From Anthoceros angustus (Eukaryota; Streptophyta; Anthocerotopsida; Anthocerotales; Anthocerotaceae), in contig VJWM01000103.1 in the NCBI GenBank assembly GCA_010909165.1, forward strand, positions 1 to 64,000: a DNA stretch of 64,000 nt, in the 5' to 3' direction. A program made the translations under genes and the position numbers. Below are positions 22,654 to 33,976 of the stretch, in pieces. The notes beneath the pieces are model-generated. The model was not told the DNA's origin. It searched no databases and saw only the letters and a program-made list of their open reading frames with translations. Numbering within the stretch: position 1 is the stretch's first letter; the number at the start of each line of letters is the position of its first letter.

Positions 22654-25359
22654 TCAAGCGGGAAGGGCTGGAGAGGTAATACCTGAGGACGATCTAGAGC
22701 TCATATTAGACCTCGCATCCTCAAATTCTTCAGCCTCAACCATCTCAGAGTCGGCAGGGAGAAGGCAGCTGGGCGTGTACGCTTCTACAAGACTTGATAT
22801 AGATGGCACCTCCTCAAGATCATTAGTAGCCTCCAGCAATGACACTGCTGTGACGGATGTGTAGTAGAACTTGCGACAAATAATGAAAAATGCTATAGTG
22901 GCAATAGGCAGGGGGATGAGGAAAACTGCGTAGGCGAATTTCTTGATTCCAAAATACCCTAGATTGGTGAGCTGCGAGACAAACAAGGCTGCCAAAATCC
23001 GAGCTTGAATATGGGGCCACATGCGCCCACCACTTTCCCAGTCGGGTACGTATACTTTCAGAACCTGTGATGCAATCGACGACCATGATCATGTTTCCAG
23101 ACACACTCAAAGCACTGCTTGAAAAAGCCAAATGAAACGAAAGACACGAATCTGACCTGATTCCGAAGAACCAACCAGCCAAATCCGAAATACAATATGG
23201 AGAAAGGCAAAATCAAAGGGGCAATGACTGCATAACACAAGGTAATGGTGACAATAAGCATGTCATTAGGTACAGTCTGGGCGTAGTCCAAAGCCCCTGG
23301 GGCCCATGCATCCTCAATCTCCTTTTCAGACTTCGCAAGGTATCTGCGCTTCAAGTGGTACATGACAAGTGGGACAAGGCGTGACAATTCCAGTCCGTAA
23401 CCAACGAAGAATCTGTCATGGAACACAGACAGTTTTTCAGTGTACATGCTGATAGTCTAACCACCTAAAACGTTCTCAACAATACCAGACGGACGGTTTG
23501 AAGTACTTACTTGAGGGCCACGAAGGTTATGAAGAATGTTGCACTCGGCGGCAAAGAGGTAGCCAGCAAACTGACAGCAGAACCTGGATTTTTCACTATG
23601 GCCTTCCCAGAGGCCCACAAACTACCTCCAATGGTGACTCCCAGGAATACATTGAAGACTATGAAGTAGAAGTACTTCCCTGCTGCAGCTCGTGCCATGT
23701 GACTTTCAGAAACGATACCCTCTTGCTTAGAGAGAAACAAGAGCAACTTGGGCAGGAGAGCCAGAAATACGATGAGGGCCAGCTGGGGGAGATATGCCTC
23801 GAGCACAGATTTGAGAACCCCAATTCCCACAACCGGCTTGATAAAAGGAGCTGTCTTTTCAAGGTTCTGCAAAGTTGTCAGAGCAGAGATCAAACTGATT
23901 GGCACCATATAGAAGACCACTGTGAGGAACACAATGACGTAGACCACAAGCTCCCGAACAGCTCGAACAGGAAACCGAATCGACAGGTTGCTCCACACAA
24001 CTTCCCGAGGTTCTGGGGCCGGCTGAGTTTGCCAGGTGTTAGCTCGTGGGGCATGGACCGACTGTCCTGCAGCAGCAGCGTCCCTTCTGGAGTTGAAGAA
24101 ACAAAATGCAGCGCCTTGCTCCTGAGCTCTGGCCTTGGTCTGCTCCTCTTCCAGCTTCGCAGTCAATTTCTTGACTTCCTCATTGTAGGTGTCTATGGAA
24201 TCAACCTTGTTTCCCCACAGACCGAACTTGCCCGTCTTGTGTTGGGGACGCACTCCTTCCACGTCATTCTTGGTCTTGCTGAGAGACCACACAGCCTCCG
24301 CACGAGCAAGCTTGGCTTTCACCTGCTCCAGTTGCCCGTACACCTTCAAGGCCTGCCGTAACAAAGGTAGCAGACAAGTGAAGGTGAGACGAATGCCTAC
24401 AGCCAGTCCAGCAGCATGTCATTCCGGGTACCAGCGTTACATACCTTGTCCACTTTGGTGACCACAAGGCATTTCTCGTATGTTTCAGGGTGCAACTTCT
24501 TCATGAACGAATTAACTTTGTCCTCCATAGTTCCGTTCTTGGCAGCAGGGATGTCACGAACTAATACCGCGAACTGCTGCGGTTTCGGCTTGGCAGACCC
24601 TCTGTATGCGCCACGAAGAGCCAGGACATGCTGATACGTTTTGAGAAGCACATAGTAAGTGGCGATGGCGATGAAGTAGGCCACGATGAGGAACGCCCAC
24701 AGCCGATCGCTCTTTTCCTACAACACACGAGAAAAGAAGACAACAAGGCGCAGGTCAAGGCCAGACACAAGCACACACTTGCTGCCAAAAGGAGGCAAGA
24801 AACAAAACCCCACAACCACCAACCAAGATATTGCCCATGGCTGCATTGTCGATGTTCCCAAACTGCACGACGGGTGTCTTGTCCGCGATGGCCTTCTTCA
24901 CCGCTGCCTCGTTCCCCTTGTCCGTGGCAGCCAGGGGGACAAGCAGGAGGAGGCAGGGAACCGCGGCATAGACCAGGATCTGCAAAACTGCAACAGCACC
25001 GAAGAGGACACGACTCCAATCACTCCAGGCCCAACCAACTTCAATCCATCACGAGCCACCCCCCCCTAACAGAAGCGACCCAACATACCAGCCTTCTGAA
25101 ACAGGACGTAGATGGCAGCATCCAGCCCGCCCACATTCACCAAATCCTCCTCCGTCGCCGTCCATGCCTCCTTCGCCCACGAAAAGGGCGTTCTCCGCTT
25201 GGCGTTGTCCGGCGGACCCAGCCCTTGTATGATCCGCGCAGGATAGTAAATGACATAGTTCCCAGGGCGGCGGGACAGCAGCGCGAAAATGGTCACCAGC
25301 ACCGCAAAGATGACGAAGGAGGTGGAGAGCGAGGTGATGAGCGACGAGAGCGACACCAT
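22654..25359 (-). CDS. ERD4 (OSCA3.1-like): OSCA3.1/ERD4-like mechanosensitive cation channel
   Basis: OSCA/TMEM63 proteins are membrane channels opened by osmotic or mechanical stress; ERD4 is the early-dehydration-response member. Six exons on the minus strand: 25,359-25,089, 24,987-24,824, 24,717-24,445, 24,352-23,511, 23,412-23,157 and 23,064-22,654. All introns are GT-AG and 92-106 bases, except the 98-base intron 4. The exons splice in phase to 738 residues, close to Arabidopsis ERD4. Visible blocks: a first membrane segment (VIFAVLVTIFALLSR), LVPLAATDK, EKSDRLWAFL, the cytoplasmic domain ending PAPEPREVVWSNLSIRF, then FIKPVVGIGVLKSVLEAYLP, LLPKLLLFLSKQEGI, GKYFYFIVFNVFLGVT, FFVGYGLELSRLVP and GRMWPHIQARILAALF. 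A Ser-rich tail follows. Intact. Confidence 0.95.
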
Positions 25360-27127
25360 CTTTCCTCCCCGGAATCACAAAGAGCCCACAGCCCCCCGGC
25401 TCACACTCCCGAGCGCCCGCCACCCACCACAACGCGCGCTCACATCACCAGCACCTGCAAGGTCTCCAAGAAAGCCATGGCCTGGGAGGCTGCGACACGG
25501 GAGCTGCGGCTGCAGCTGAAGCGAGTATCGAAGAACGGAAAGAATGCCTGGCAGTGCCAGGAGGCGGGGCGGGGCGGCGTTGGGCGTTCTTGGGAGCGAG
25601 CCAGGGACGACGGAGGCTGCCTGGGCTGGCGAACGTGGGGGCAGTCAGCCGGTTCAGCGAACATATACATACGCAGGACAGCAGGCCAGAGTGGCGCGTG
25701 CTGCTGCTACAGCAGAGCGGCAGGCCAGACGACGGCGAACTGGCTTGGATTTCCGCGCACTAAATCCCCCGATTAGGCGATTGGGCTGCGGATTGCGGAC
25801 TGGGAAATGCGAATCGCGAATCAAACACGTTACACGCCCAAGGCTGGGTGGGTTCACAAGCAGGCACAGGGTGCGAAAAACAGCTCCAGTCCAGTCCAGA
25901 GCAGTCCAGTCCAGTTCAGTCCAGCTCGGGCAGATCGCGAGCAGATATCTCTCGCTTTCGCCCAAGGCGGCAGGCCAGGAGCCAAGGATCCGTTGGCGAG
26001 GCACATCAGCTGGTGGGGGCCCACCGCTGCCGACACTCCTGTCCCGGTTGCAACCCTGCCCTACGCGCGTTTCCACCGAGGCACATGTGACGGGCAGTTG
26101 CAACTCGCGAGTCGCCACCCGGCTCCACTCCAGGTGAGGCAGCCTTTCTCGCTTTTCGGGACGTCGCCCACTACAAGCCAAGGTCGGCCGTACACTCATA
26201 CTGGAAAAGACAACACACAGCGAGGGACGATCGCACATTAGCCTTGAATACGATCCAGATCTCTCTGGGCTCGGGTTCGGGTTCGGCTTCCCCCTTCGGG
26301 TTCTTCAAATCAACCACCCCACAGCAGGGATATACATAATAGCCTTCTTTTCTATTTAAGGAGAGTAATGATAGGGAATAGGTAACATGGCATGTACATA
26401 CTGTACATGTATTATGTGCCAGGCTTAATAAGGTAAAGGTGGTTTTGTCTGCCGACGTGCGCCCGTCGCACAAGTGCTCGGCCCAACGGCAGGCGGCAGG
26501 CTGGCAAACGACCGTTGCGGGCCGTGGGCCGTGGGCCGTGCGCCGTGCCACTACATATGTACATAAAAGCCCTCTCTACTATTATCGCTTTATGGAAGAT
26601 AACTCTGCGCGGGGCCCACGCCGCCGGGGCGGGCGGTTAATGCTTGCGGCCGTCGGTGGGTCGGGTGATAATGGGGCTTGGTGGTGGGGCCCCCCTCAGT
26701 GCCGTGGACGTGACCTGGAGTCGGCATCCTCGCTGGCCATTATCTCTCATGTCCCAACTTGCCATTCCTCCGGTATTATGTCTGTCTAGTACTAGTACTT
26801 AGGTGTTTTTACCTACGCTTTGGTCTACCTTCCTAGGGTATGCGGGCCCCCGGCTGCCGAATGCCGAATGCCGAATGCCGAATGCCGAATGCCGACTGCC
26901 GAATCCGCGTCGGTAGTGGTACCGACTGTGCCGACACAAATCCCGCAAACCGCGCTTCTCGAAGGGCTCGTGGGATCTCGGATGTTGTATCACGGCTGCC
27001 TGCCCTGCAGCCTTGGATCGCAAGACGGAAGACGGAAGACGGAAGACGGAAGAAGGAAGAAGGAGAAGAACAGATTTTACTAGGACTTTCTAATATTCGG
27101 TATGCATTACATAATTTGTAAATTGCG
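25360..27127. other. OSCA upstream region and simple repeats
   Basis: No coding sequence recognised. Bases just above the OSCA start are C-rich on the plus strand (C/T-rich leader on the other). 25,885-25,928 is a run of CCAGT-type units, 26,855-26,912 is (GCCGAAT)n with about seven units, and 27,022-27,060 is (GACGGAA)n with four or more units. The GC-rich frames of 100-200 codons over 25,540-26,240 exist on both strands and look like chance. Confidence 0.6.
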
Positions 27128-28200
27128 ATGCGAGCGATTGGGAGTTGCTGTAAGACACAGTTGGTGAACGATGACCTGGAGCTGATGATGTTGGAGGTGG
27201 GAGATATGTATGCCATGTGTGGCAGCCTCCAGGATGGCCGGACTTGGTCGTTCCAGATGTGGACTGCCATGATTCCAGAAACCGTGCACGAAGGGTGTGT
27301 TGTGGCACCCGATTTTGTGACATTATTTTTGTCACCCTGCTGCACGCATGTTCAGGTGTGTGGAGACCCTTGTAGTGGACGAAGTGTGGGCGAAAAGCGC
27401 GGGCGCAAAAAGCGGGCTCCAGGATGCTCAGGAGAATCTGGAGTTAGCATGTATGTGGAATGGTGTGGCAGTGTAAAGTGAAGGATGCTCGGAGCATGGG
27501 CGGGTTCACTGAGTCCTTCCATCGAGAGAATGTGGTAACGTGGAGTACCATGGCAGGGCAAGCTTTGCATCTGGGAGGACAGCTTCATGGACGGATTAAA
27601 GGAATGCTTCACCCCATGTGCCAACCTATGTGTGTAGACTGCAGTTTGATAAGCATGTTTGAAGAATGCGGCAGTGTGGCACGGGTGATGTACAGCAGGT
27701 GTTGGAAGCCTTGCCCGAAGAACAATGCACTGTTTGCAGGACAATCTCATTGGAGTGGTCTTGAGAGGACGGCATACATGTAGCCAGATGGCATCTCGGT
27801 GCTTACTTGGTCTTGGTTCTGACAGGATGCAGTCTAGCGGCTCTAGTGTACTATAAGGTTTTAACCATACACCATGCAAGGCATGACAGCTCGTGGCACC
27901 CGGGAGCACTACTCGTGCATGGTGGATCTCCTTCGTCGTGCAGGCCGTCTTGAGGAGGCACTAGTGGTGGTGAGGACAATGCCTGTACAGCCCCATGATG
28001 CAGCTTGACACACTCTCGTGGCTCCATGGCAGGACGGGAGCTACGTGTAGGTGGGACGCCATGCTTTTCATGAGGCTAGCGAAAGGGATGCCCCAGTGTA
28101 TGTGTTGTAGCCCAGATGTGGAAGGAGGCAGCATGCGAGAAAATGCAGCTTTGTCACACTCTTGCGGGTGAGCTGCAGCCCTCGACTGTAACCACTTTAC
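27128..28200 (+). pseudogene. Decayed PLS-class PPR protein gene
   Basis: Pentatricopeptide-repeat proteins bind organelle RNA. Remnants occur in order: GDMYAMCGSLQDGRT (27,203-27,250, compare MYAKCGSLEDA), VAPDFVTLFLSPCCTH (about 27,305-27,352), GGQLHGRIKGM (27,570-27,605), VDCSLISMFEECGSVARV (27,634-27,690) and, in the 27,874-28,008 frame, [19 protein letters not shown]. The last is the hallmark C-terminal (E-domain) segment. Weak E-domain text (ERDAPVYVL) follows at about 28,080. Frame changes and stops lie between all blocks. The relic sits between two intact genes and has no inferred function now. Confidence 0.75.
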
Positions 28201-29409
28201 AGTCCGCAGCAACCTCTGCTTTGATTTTCTAAACCGGGCCCGCAGACTCTTACTCCTGCCCCCACAGCGTGCCCCAGATCAGGTTGCAGATGCAGGTGAA
28301 TTTGAAGAAGTACTGCGGGAACTACTTGGTGTTGGTGTTGGTGCTGGTTATCTTCATCTTCTTCCTGTCCAAGATGCCCATGGCTGATCGCCATCTTCGG
28401 CGTCTTGAACGGCATCAGGGTGCTTGCAGCGAGCGTCCCTGGGGCAAGAGGCGAAGAGTGAGCAGGCGATGGCTCTATTGTTGCTTGGTCTGGCAACCAC
28501 TGGCGCGTTGTTGGTGTATACCGGGATTGCGATGGTCATGTTTTGGACTGGCCTGGGCAGTTTCGTCTTCGTCGTCGTCCATTCTTCCACACGCAGGCCT
28601 ACTCCCAACCGCCTAAACAGGCGTACCTCCAACCTGCTTATAAGCAGGCTTACATCCATAGGTCATTAATACCAAGTGCAGATGCAGTTCCAACCTATGG
28701 AATACCATTTGCAAAGGCAGTTCAAATATATGGAATACCACTTGCAAAGGCAGCAATGTATGGAATATCATTTGCGAATGCTGTTGTGATTGTTGTGAAG
28801 ATGTTTGTGGATCTTTTTTTAAAGATTTATTTTATAATTTTGATAAATATATTAAATCATGTGCCAAAGCCTATCATGCCTACGATGCGGGGCTCTCTCT
28901 TTCTTTATGAGGCCCGCAATCAGTGGAATTTCTTTTTACCTAGTAATAATGTGGAGCAAAGTTGGGATCACCAGGAGTTGAATTTGAGTTGCAACCTCTT
29001 CAAGTTGCCATCCTCTGCAAGCTGCTGCCTTGACAATTTGCTTGTGCGTTCTTTGGGCACTCTTTGCCAGCCTGTTACTTTCCTACAGTGGCTCTTCAGA
29101 CTGGAGACGTTGGTGGAAACTAATTTCTCTTTGTTGACACGAAATTCAAGGAAGTTGGAGGACGAACATAAATGGTGTCTCTTCGGTGTCTCATACGTCG
29201 TCCTCGTAGTACTTTACTCCAAATAGGCAGATCATAAGAACTCTTCAGGATACATAGGTTGCGAAAGAGGATTTAAATCCATGATGGGGAAGGATCATTC
29301 AGAAACTGAAGCTTCTGAAACATTTCTGCTTGGCCATGGAGAGAATGTGAGGTGCCGCATCAGGTGCTTACATGTGAACAAAAATGCTGGGAAAGGACCT
29401 CAGTCCACG
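28201..29409 (+). other. Unrecognised region with an 11-residue repeat
   Basis: A 227-codon frame (28,543-29,226) and an overlapping 81-codon frame (28,424-28,669) with a hydrophobic segment (ALLLLGLATTGALLVYTGIA) are open, but I recognise neither. At 28,660-28,790 a unit of about 33-39 bases is repeated three to four times and reads VPTYGIPFAKA, VQIYGIPLAKA, AMYGISFANA. It could be a relic of a small membrane-protein gene. Expression is not shown by the sequence. Confidence 0.3.
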
Positions 29410-29947
29410 AAGTTTCGTATCGTTTTGAGGACTTTTCGCAAAACTTAGAGCTCCAAGCATAGAGATCCAGATGCGATTGGATTCGGTTGAGCTTGCGGAT
29501 CGAGTGCGAATTTGTGCAAGTCGCACTACGCAGGAGATCCGATCTCGATGGGTTGGCTTGAGGGGTGGCGGAGCACTCTGGACAGTAGGCAGGTAAGCTA
29601 AAGGAGAGCTCAAGTTTCGTATCGTTTTGAGGACATTTCGCAAAACTTTGAGCTCCAAGCGTAGAGATCCATATGCGATTGGATTCGGTTGAGCTTGCGG
29701 ATCGTGCGTCAATTTGTGCATGTCGCACAACGCAGGAGATCCAATCTTGATGGGTTGGCTTGAGGGGTGGCGGAGCACTCTGGACAGTAGGCAGCCAAGC
29801 TAAAGAAGAGGCTCAAGTTTCGTATCGTTTGAGGACTGTGAATTTGTGCAAGTCGCCCTACGCAGGAGATCCAATCTCGATGGGTTGGCTTGAAGGGGGG
29901 CGGAGCACTCTGGACAGTAGGCAGCCAAGCTAAATGAGAGGCTCAAG
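29410..29947. repeat. Tandem repeat of about 203 bases, 2.65 copies
   Basis: Units start at 29,410, 29,611 and 29,815, each with AAGTTTCGTATCGTTTGAGGAC-type sequence. Each ends near GCGGAGCACTCTGGACAGTAGG and an AAGCTAAA-GAGAG tail. The third copy lacks about 70 internal bases. The array ends about 24 bases before the ATG of the F-box gene, so it occupies that gene's promoter or 5' leader. Confidence 0.95.
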
Positions 29948-29970
29948 TGATGGATGAAGACCTGTAAACG

Positions 29971-31059
29971 ATGGCGATTGTCGGGGATGGGAAGTCTATC
30001 TCATGCATCCCTGATCTCCTTTCCCGTGTCCTGGCGGCAGAGGCAGATCAAGTCATGCCGGGGCCTGCTCTTTCCCTTCTTCTTGCCGTTCATACCGTCA
30101 TGCTGGACACAGGATTTCTGAGGGTGGACAATTTGAGCAATCACAGTTCCTCCATAGGACTTCTGAGTGGGTGGACTCTGGATGGCGGAATGGTGAACCT
30201 GCAGTATACGCTGGCTGAACTTGTTCAGTCTCGTGCCTCTACATCCTCGGCCGCAAGGTCGGTGGGTTCCATTCTTCTCCGTTGTCACGTACTGGGGATT
30301 GCCTTCATTGCCTACGGAACTATTGCATGTGGTGGAGGATCGCAGGTTCACAGGATTTGTCTACCGATTTCTAAATTTGTGCATCCAGCAGACCAGCAAG
30401 ACGGTGAATGCGCGCCTGTATGGCGGAAACGACAGAAACACGAATGGGGGGTTGCCAGCATCTTCACTAATGTGCGCGAGTTGTGGAAGGAAGTGAAGAA
30501 TGTGCTGTCCCTTCCCCTTCTGACAGACTTGTGCTGTCAGGCTGGCCTCCCACCGCCACTGTCACTGCTCTTGCTTCCAATAGGTCTGAAATCCAAAGTT
30601 CTCGAATGGCTTCCTGCTCAAAGCTTAGCGGCAGTGGCATGTGCCTGTTCTGAGTTCAACTTTTTGTCAGCGGCGGATGACTTGTGGAAAAATCAGTTTG
30701 AGTTGGAGTTTGGCAGGGTAGATGTAGCAAAGCCTGCTCCTGGTGGGCGGGGATGGAAAGCAGCTTTCACCAGAGAATGGCTGCGGAAGGAGAAGATAGA
30801 GCAGGCCAAGAGAGATGCAGAAAGACGGTTTAGTGTAGAAGCCTTTTCAGATTTACAACAGCCAGTGGTCCCATTTTCTGAAAGAGATTACGGTGGGTTT
30901 TCAGCCATTCCACTACCCACAGGTACTGGTAGCGGCATCGGGAGGTTTCACCTGAGCAGATATGGGAGACATTCTCAGGCCTTGCTTCTCAGGAATCTAG
31001 AATTCTCAGGCATTCTTGAGCCTCCCGCATTTGGGAGGGTGACATGGTGGCAATTTTGA
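29971..31059 (+). CDS. SKIP22/FBXO7-like F-box protein
   Basis: F-box proteins bring substrates to SCF ubiquitin ligases through SKP1. This 362-residue intronless frame has an FP (PI31-like) domain at about residues 35-185: VNLQYTLAEL, LLRCHVLGIAFIAYG, VHRICLPISKFVHP and ASIFTNVRELWKEVKNVL. An F-box follows at about 195-240 (IGLKSKVLEWLPAQSLAAVA then CACSEFNFLSAADDLWK). A basic helix and a Gly/Arg-containing tail end the protein. This order is typical of SKIP22 and animal FBXO7. The ubiquitin-like domain those proteins usually carry at the N terminus is missing. Either upstream exons were not found or the gene is a truncated copy. The start lies only 24 bases after a tandem repeat array. Domain call firm; completeness uncertain. 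Confidence 0.85.
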   Translation: MAIVGDGKSISCIPDLLSRVLAAEADQVMPGPALSLLLAVHTVMLDTGFLRVDNLSNHSSSIGLLSGWTLDGGMVNLQYTLAELVQSRASTSSAARSVGSILLRCHVLGIAFIAYGTIACGGGSQVHRICLPISKFVHPADQQDGECAPVWRKRQKHEWGVASIFTNVRELWKEVKNVLSLPLLTDLCCQAGLPPPLSLLLLPIGLKSKVLEWLPAQSLAAVACACSEFNFLSAADDLWKNQFELEFGRVDVAKPAPGGRGWKAAFTREWLRKEKIEQAKRDAERRFSVEAFSDLQQPVVPFSERDYGGFSAIPLPTGTGSGIGRFHLSRYGRHSQALLLRNLEFSGILEPPAFGRVTWWQF

Positions 31060-32248
31060 GCAAGTAGTCGTGTTTAGGTTGTGCCTCGAGTAACTGGGAA
31101 GGAAATAGCTCCTAGCTCACTTTGACGTGGCGGTTTCCCTTCTCTATGCGAGATGCATGGTATCCGTTTGCCCAGAAGACCTACAGGCAACGAGTTGGCA
31201 ACTACATAGTTAGGTGCAGTCGGAACTGTGATCACCGACCGCAGTGATCAATGGAGGTGTACTGACACTAGAACTTAGAAGCTGCAGTTATCACAATCCA
31301 TACTGGAGGTGAACTGAAAAACCGACCAGACTGATCAATGTCTTAACAATAGGACTTGAATAGCAGCTGCAGTGCGTTTCGGCACCAATGTCGAAGTGTA
31401 AACTATCACCAGTTTGATGGAATTAAAGATAGCACACTTCCATGGACCGGACGTGTGAGCGTCTACATTTGCAAGTGCTTTCTTGGTGGATACCCGTCAG
31501 GTAGAACACATCTCTGTGGACACTGGAGTGGTTGATGACAGCCCTAAACGGAGGGCTTCTTGGCATGGCAGGCCGATGGACTGGAAACGCTGTTTTGTGA
31601 GCTGAGAACGCTATTCCGTTTCACAGGTTGCCGTCCTCTTCTGACATGTGAAGGTCACGTCACTTATCAATTCAAGCGGTGATCAGGACTCAGCAAATGG
31701 TTGCTAATAGTATCATCTGGCATGTGAACAAGGGAGTTGTCACCTTGGGTGTTGCTGGTTAAAATCTGCAGCTTGCTACAGTGTCGTTTGTAGTCGACAT
31801 GATTATTGGCTGCTTTGCTTTTAGATCAGCTTTACCGCTGAGCTTGTATGAAATAGTGTGTCGCCATATTGGTACTGGCTCACCTTGCAAGCGGTGGTAG
31901 CACAGAGCTCTTCGGCGGGGAATAGGATTCAGAGTCGAGAAGCTGGACACGGCTGGCACGTGACTCTTGTACGTTTCTGAACCTTCCGCAATTTGTGACG
32001 TTTTGGGGTAAACAGCGAGGACATGGATGTCATGCACTGACTGTTCGTTTGAGTACGTGTTCGAATGGCATGCACGGATTCACAATCCGACACTTGGCAT
32101 GACACCTGTACATCCTGTGCTTCTGGGTCGGGTCGTTTTGCTCCAGACTTGACCTCGAGAATTGGCTCAATTCGGACATCGCGCTCTCGTGAATCGGTTT
32201 GCCACCCTGTAAAGCGGAAATCGTATCAATCTTCTGAGGTCTGAAAGC
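31060..32248. other. Intergenic, no gene seen
   Basis: About 1.2 kb with only short frames broken by stops on both strands. The left part is presumably the 3' untranslated region of the F-box gene and the right part the promoter of the cupin gene. No clear repeat. Confidence 0.6.
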
Positions 32249-33394
32249 ATGGCAGTCCGTCACAGATTGGGGTGCGCTTTACAAGCACTCTGCAGAGGAG
32301 CTCATGCCTCACAGCCTGAAGCCATAGGGATCTCTACAAAGCTCTCTCGGATTGCAAACAAGGTTGACGAGCGTGGACTCCCTACTCCTGGTTTAATTTC
32401 GATCAGCTGTTGGCCGTGATTGTGCTGCCCTTAAAGAAACCTAGCTTACCATGCTTTGCTGATGGTGGACTTGCAGGGTGTGGGAAACAATGAAGTTGCA
32501 AAGTGGGGCTCCGCTGAAGGATTTTCCCTGATAGGAAGGCAGAAATACCATTCCAGCTTCCCGTTTCTGGATGCCAACGAAACTGCAGCTGAATCATCCA
32601 CAGGAAAGTGGGATGTGGGGCATCCTCCAGTAAATCCTGCCACTACCGAAAGAGGGGAAACTAGTACTCCAGGTGGGCAGGGAGCAGGTGACAAGAGCGA
32701 TCAAGCAGGACGGAGTCCACACACTCTGAAGAAGGGCCATACCCCGGAACCTCAGACAGAGGTGGCGGACACTCCCAGCTTAGGGAAAGCCAGAAGCACG
32801 CGGGAAATGCTGGATGAAGAGCAGAGACAGAGGGAAGAAAGTGTGCAAAATCGTGAGGCACAAGAAGGTGGAAGCTCCCAACCTTCTCAGACACCAGATG
32901 GTCTCACTCCGGAAGCAGCAATCAAGTCCAACATGATAGCTGCGGAAGAGGGCAAACAGCTATGGTGCATGGGAGTCAAGGTGACTGTCAAGTGCCCTGG
33001 GGAGAGCACGAATGGGGCTTACTGCATGCTAGAGTACAGTGTTACACCAGGAGACGGATCTTCGACTCACACCCATGAGCGGGAGGATGAGACTTGGTAC
33101 ATGCTGGATGGGAACCTGAAGTGGAAACTAAGAGAGAAAACCTACGATGCAAAGCCAGGCTCTTTCATCCACTTACCTCGTGGTGTGCCCCACTCTTTTC
33201 ACAATGTTTCGGACAAGCCAGCTCGCATGTTGGTTTCTTGTATCCCAGCAGGTTTTGAGAAGTATTTCCTCGAAATTGGAACTCCTGTTGAGCCAGACGA
33301 TGCAACCAAAAGTCTAAGCGCAAGCCAGACAGACCTTATTGCTTCCACTAATGCAGGGACGAAGTACGGCATCTCCTTTGCTGAGGATGTCTGA
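32249..33394 (+). CDS. Single-cupin protein with probable mitochondrial leader
   Basis: The exon 32,477-33,394 encodes 305 residues with a cupin_2 barrel near the C terminus. GDGSSTHTHEREDETWYMLDG holds the first motif (His236, His238, Glu243 in the spliced model) and PGSFIHLPRGVPHSFHN the second (His277). Together these would bind one metal ion. Residues 40-185 are hydrophilic, rich in Glu, Ser and Gln. An upstream exon at 32,249-32,362 (MAVRHRLGCALQALCRGAHA...) is basic, Arg/Ala-rich and free of acidic residues at its start, like a mitochondrial presequence. It joins in phase 0 across a 114-base GT-AG intron (donor AAG|GTTGAC, acceptor TTGCAG|GG), giving 343 residues. The exon-2 ATG at 32,462 lies in that intron and would be the fallback start. 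Substrate unknown. The first exon is inferred from sequence only. Confidence 0.75.
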
Positions 33395-33976
33395 GAACTT
33401 GCACGTCCACAAGACCAGGTGCTTACACTCTTGCATGTGGGACATTTGTGGCAACTCATGTATACCCTAATAGTAGGTCCGAGCATGCTTTCAAGTACAT
33501 ATTTGAAGCTTTTTGACATGCAGCTCATTCCAAGCATGCATGCGAATTCTCTGGCATGCACTTCAAATTCGAGGATACCAGCTAGGTTTTAAGACTGTTG
33601 CCTTTCGGACTTCGTGAAAACCTGGAGTGCGCTCTCAAGGCAGGATCAATATTCTGTCCTGTCGTCTAGATATCTTGCAGAGTACGTAGATACCTGTCTC
33701 TTTACCTGTACCAGTTTTAGTCAAGACCAAGGTATCTTGCAGAGCACTACTACCTGTGTCGATACCTTCATCGGTGTTTCTCTTCTAGTCCAGATTATGT
33801 AGCTTGAACTCTGGACAACTGTAGATCATTCGAGTAGTGTTGTAGAAGCCTCCGCTGCCCGCTCAACAGGCGGGTAGAAATTGTGAAACTCTCTTTTGTT
33901 CTAACCCTCTTTGATCCTTCCCGCGGCCTATGGTCTCGGCACTCGTCTTGGCTCTCTGTAACACATCGGTGTGGCA
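33395..33976. other. Intergenic with a short imperfect duplication
   Basis: 3' flank of the cupin gene and promoter of the glucanase gene. TATCTTGCAGAG followed by TACCTGT occurs twice, at about 33,670-33,715 and 33,731-33,765, with decayed spacing. No coding sequence recognised. Confidence 0.6.

Noticed and set aside
23498-24361. 287-codon plus-strand frame
   Set aside because: Exact antisense shadow of OSCA exon 4, whose protein motifs are unmistakable.
25540-26240. Frames of 194-197 codons on both strands upstream of OSCA
   Set aside because: Low-complexity CCAGT repeats keep both strands open; no domain and no splice model.
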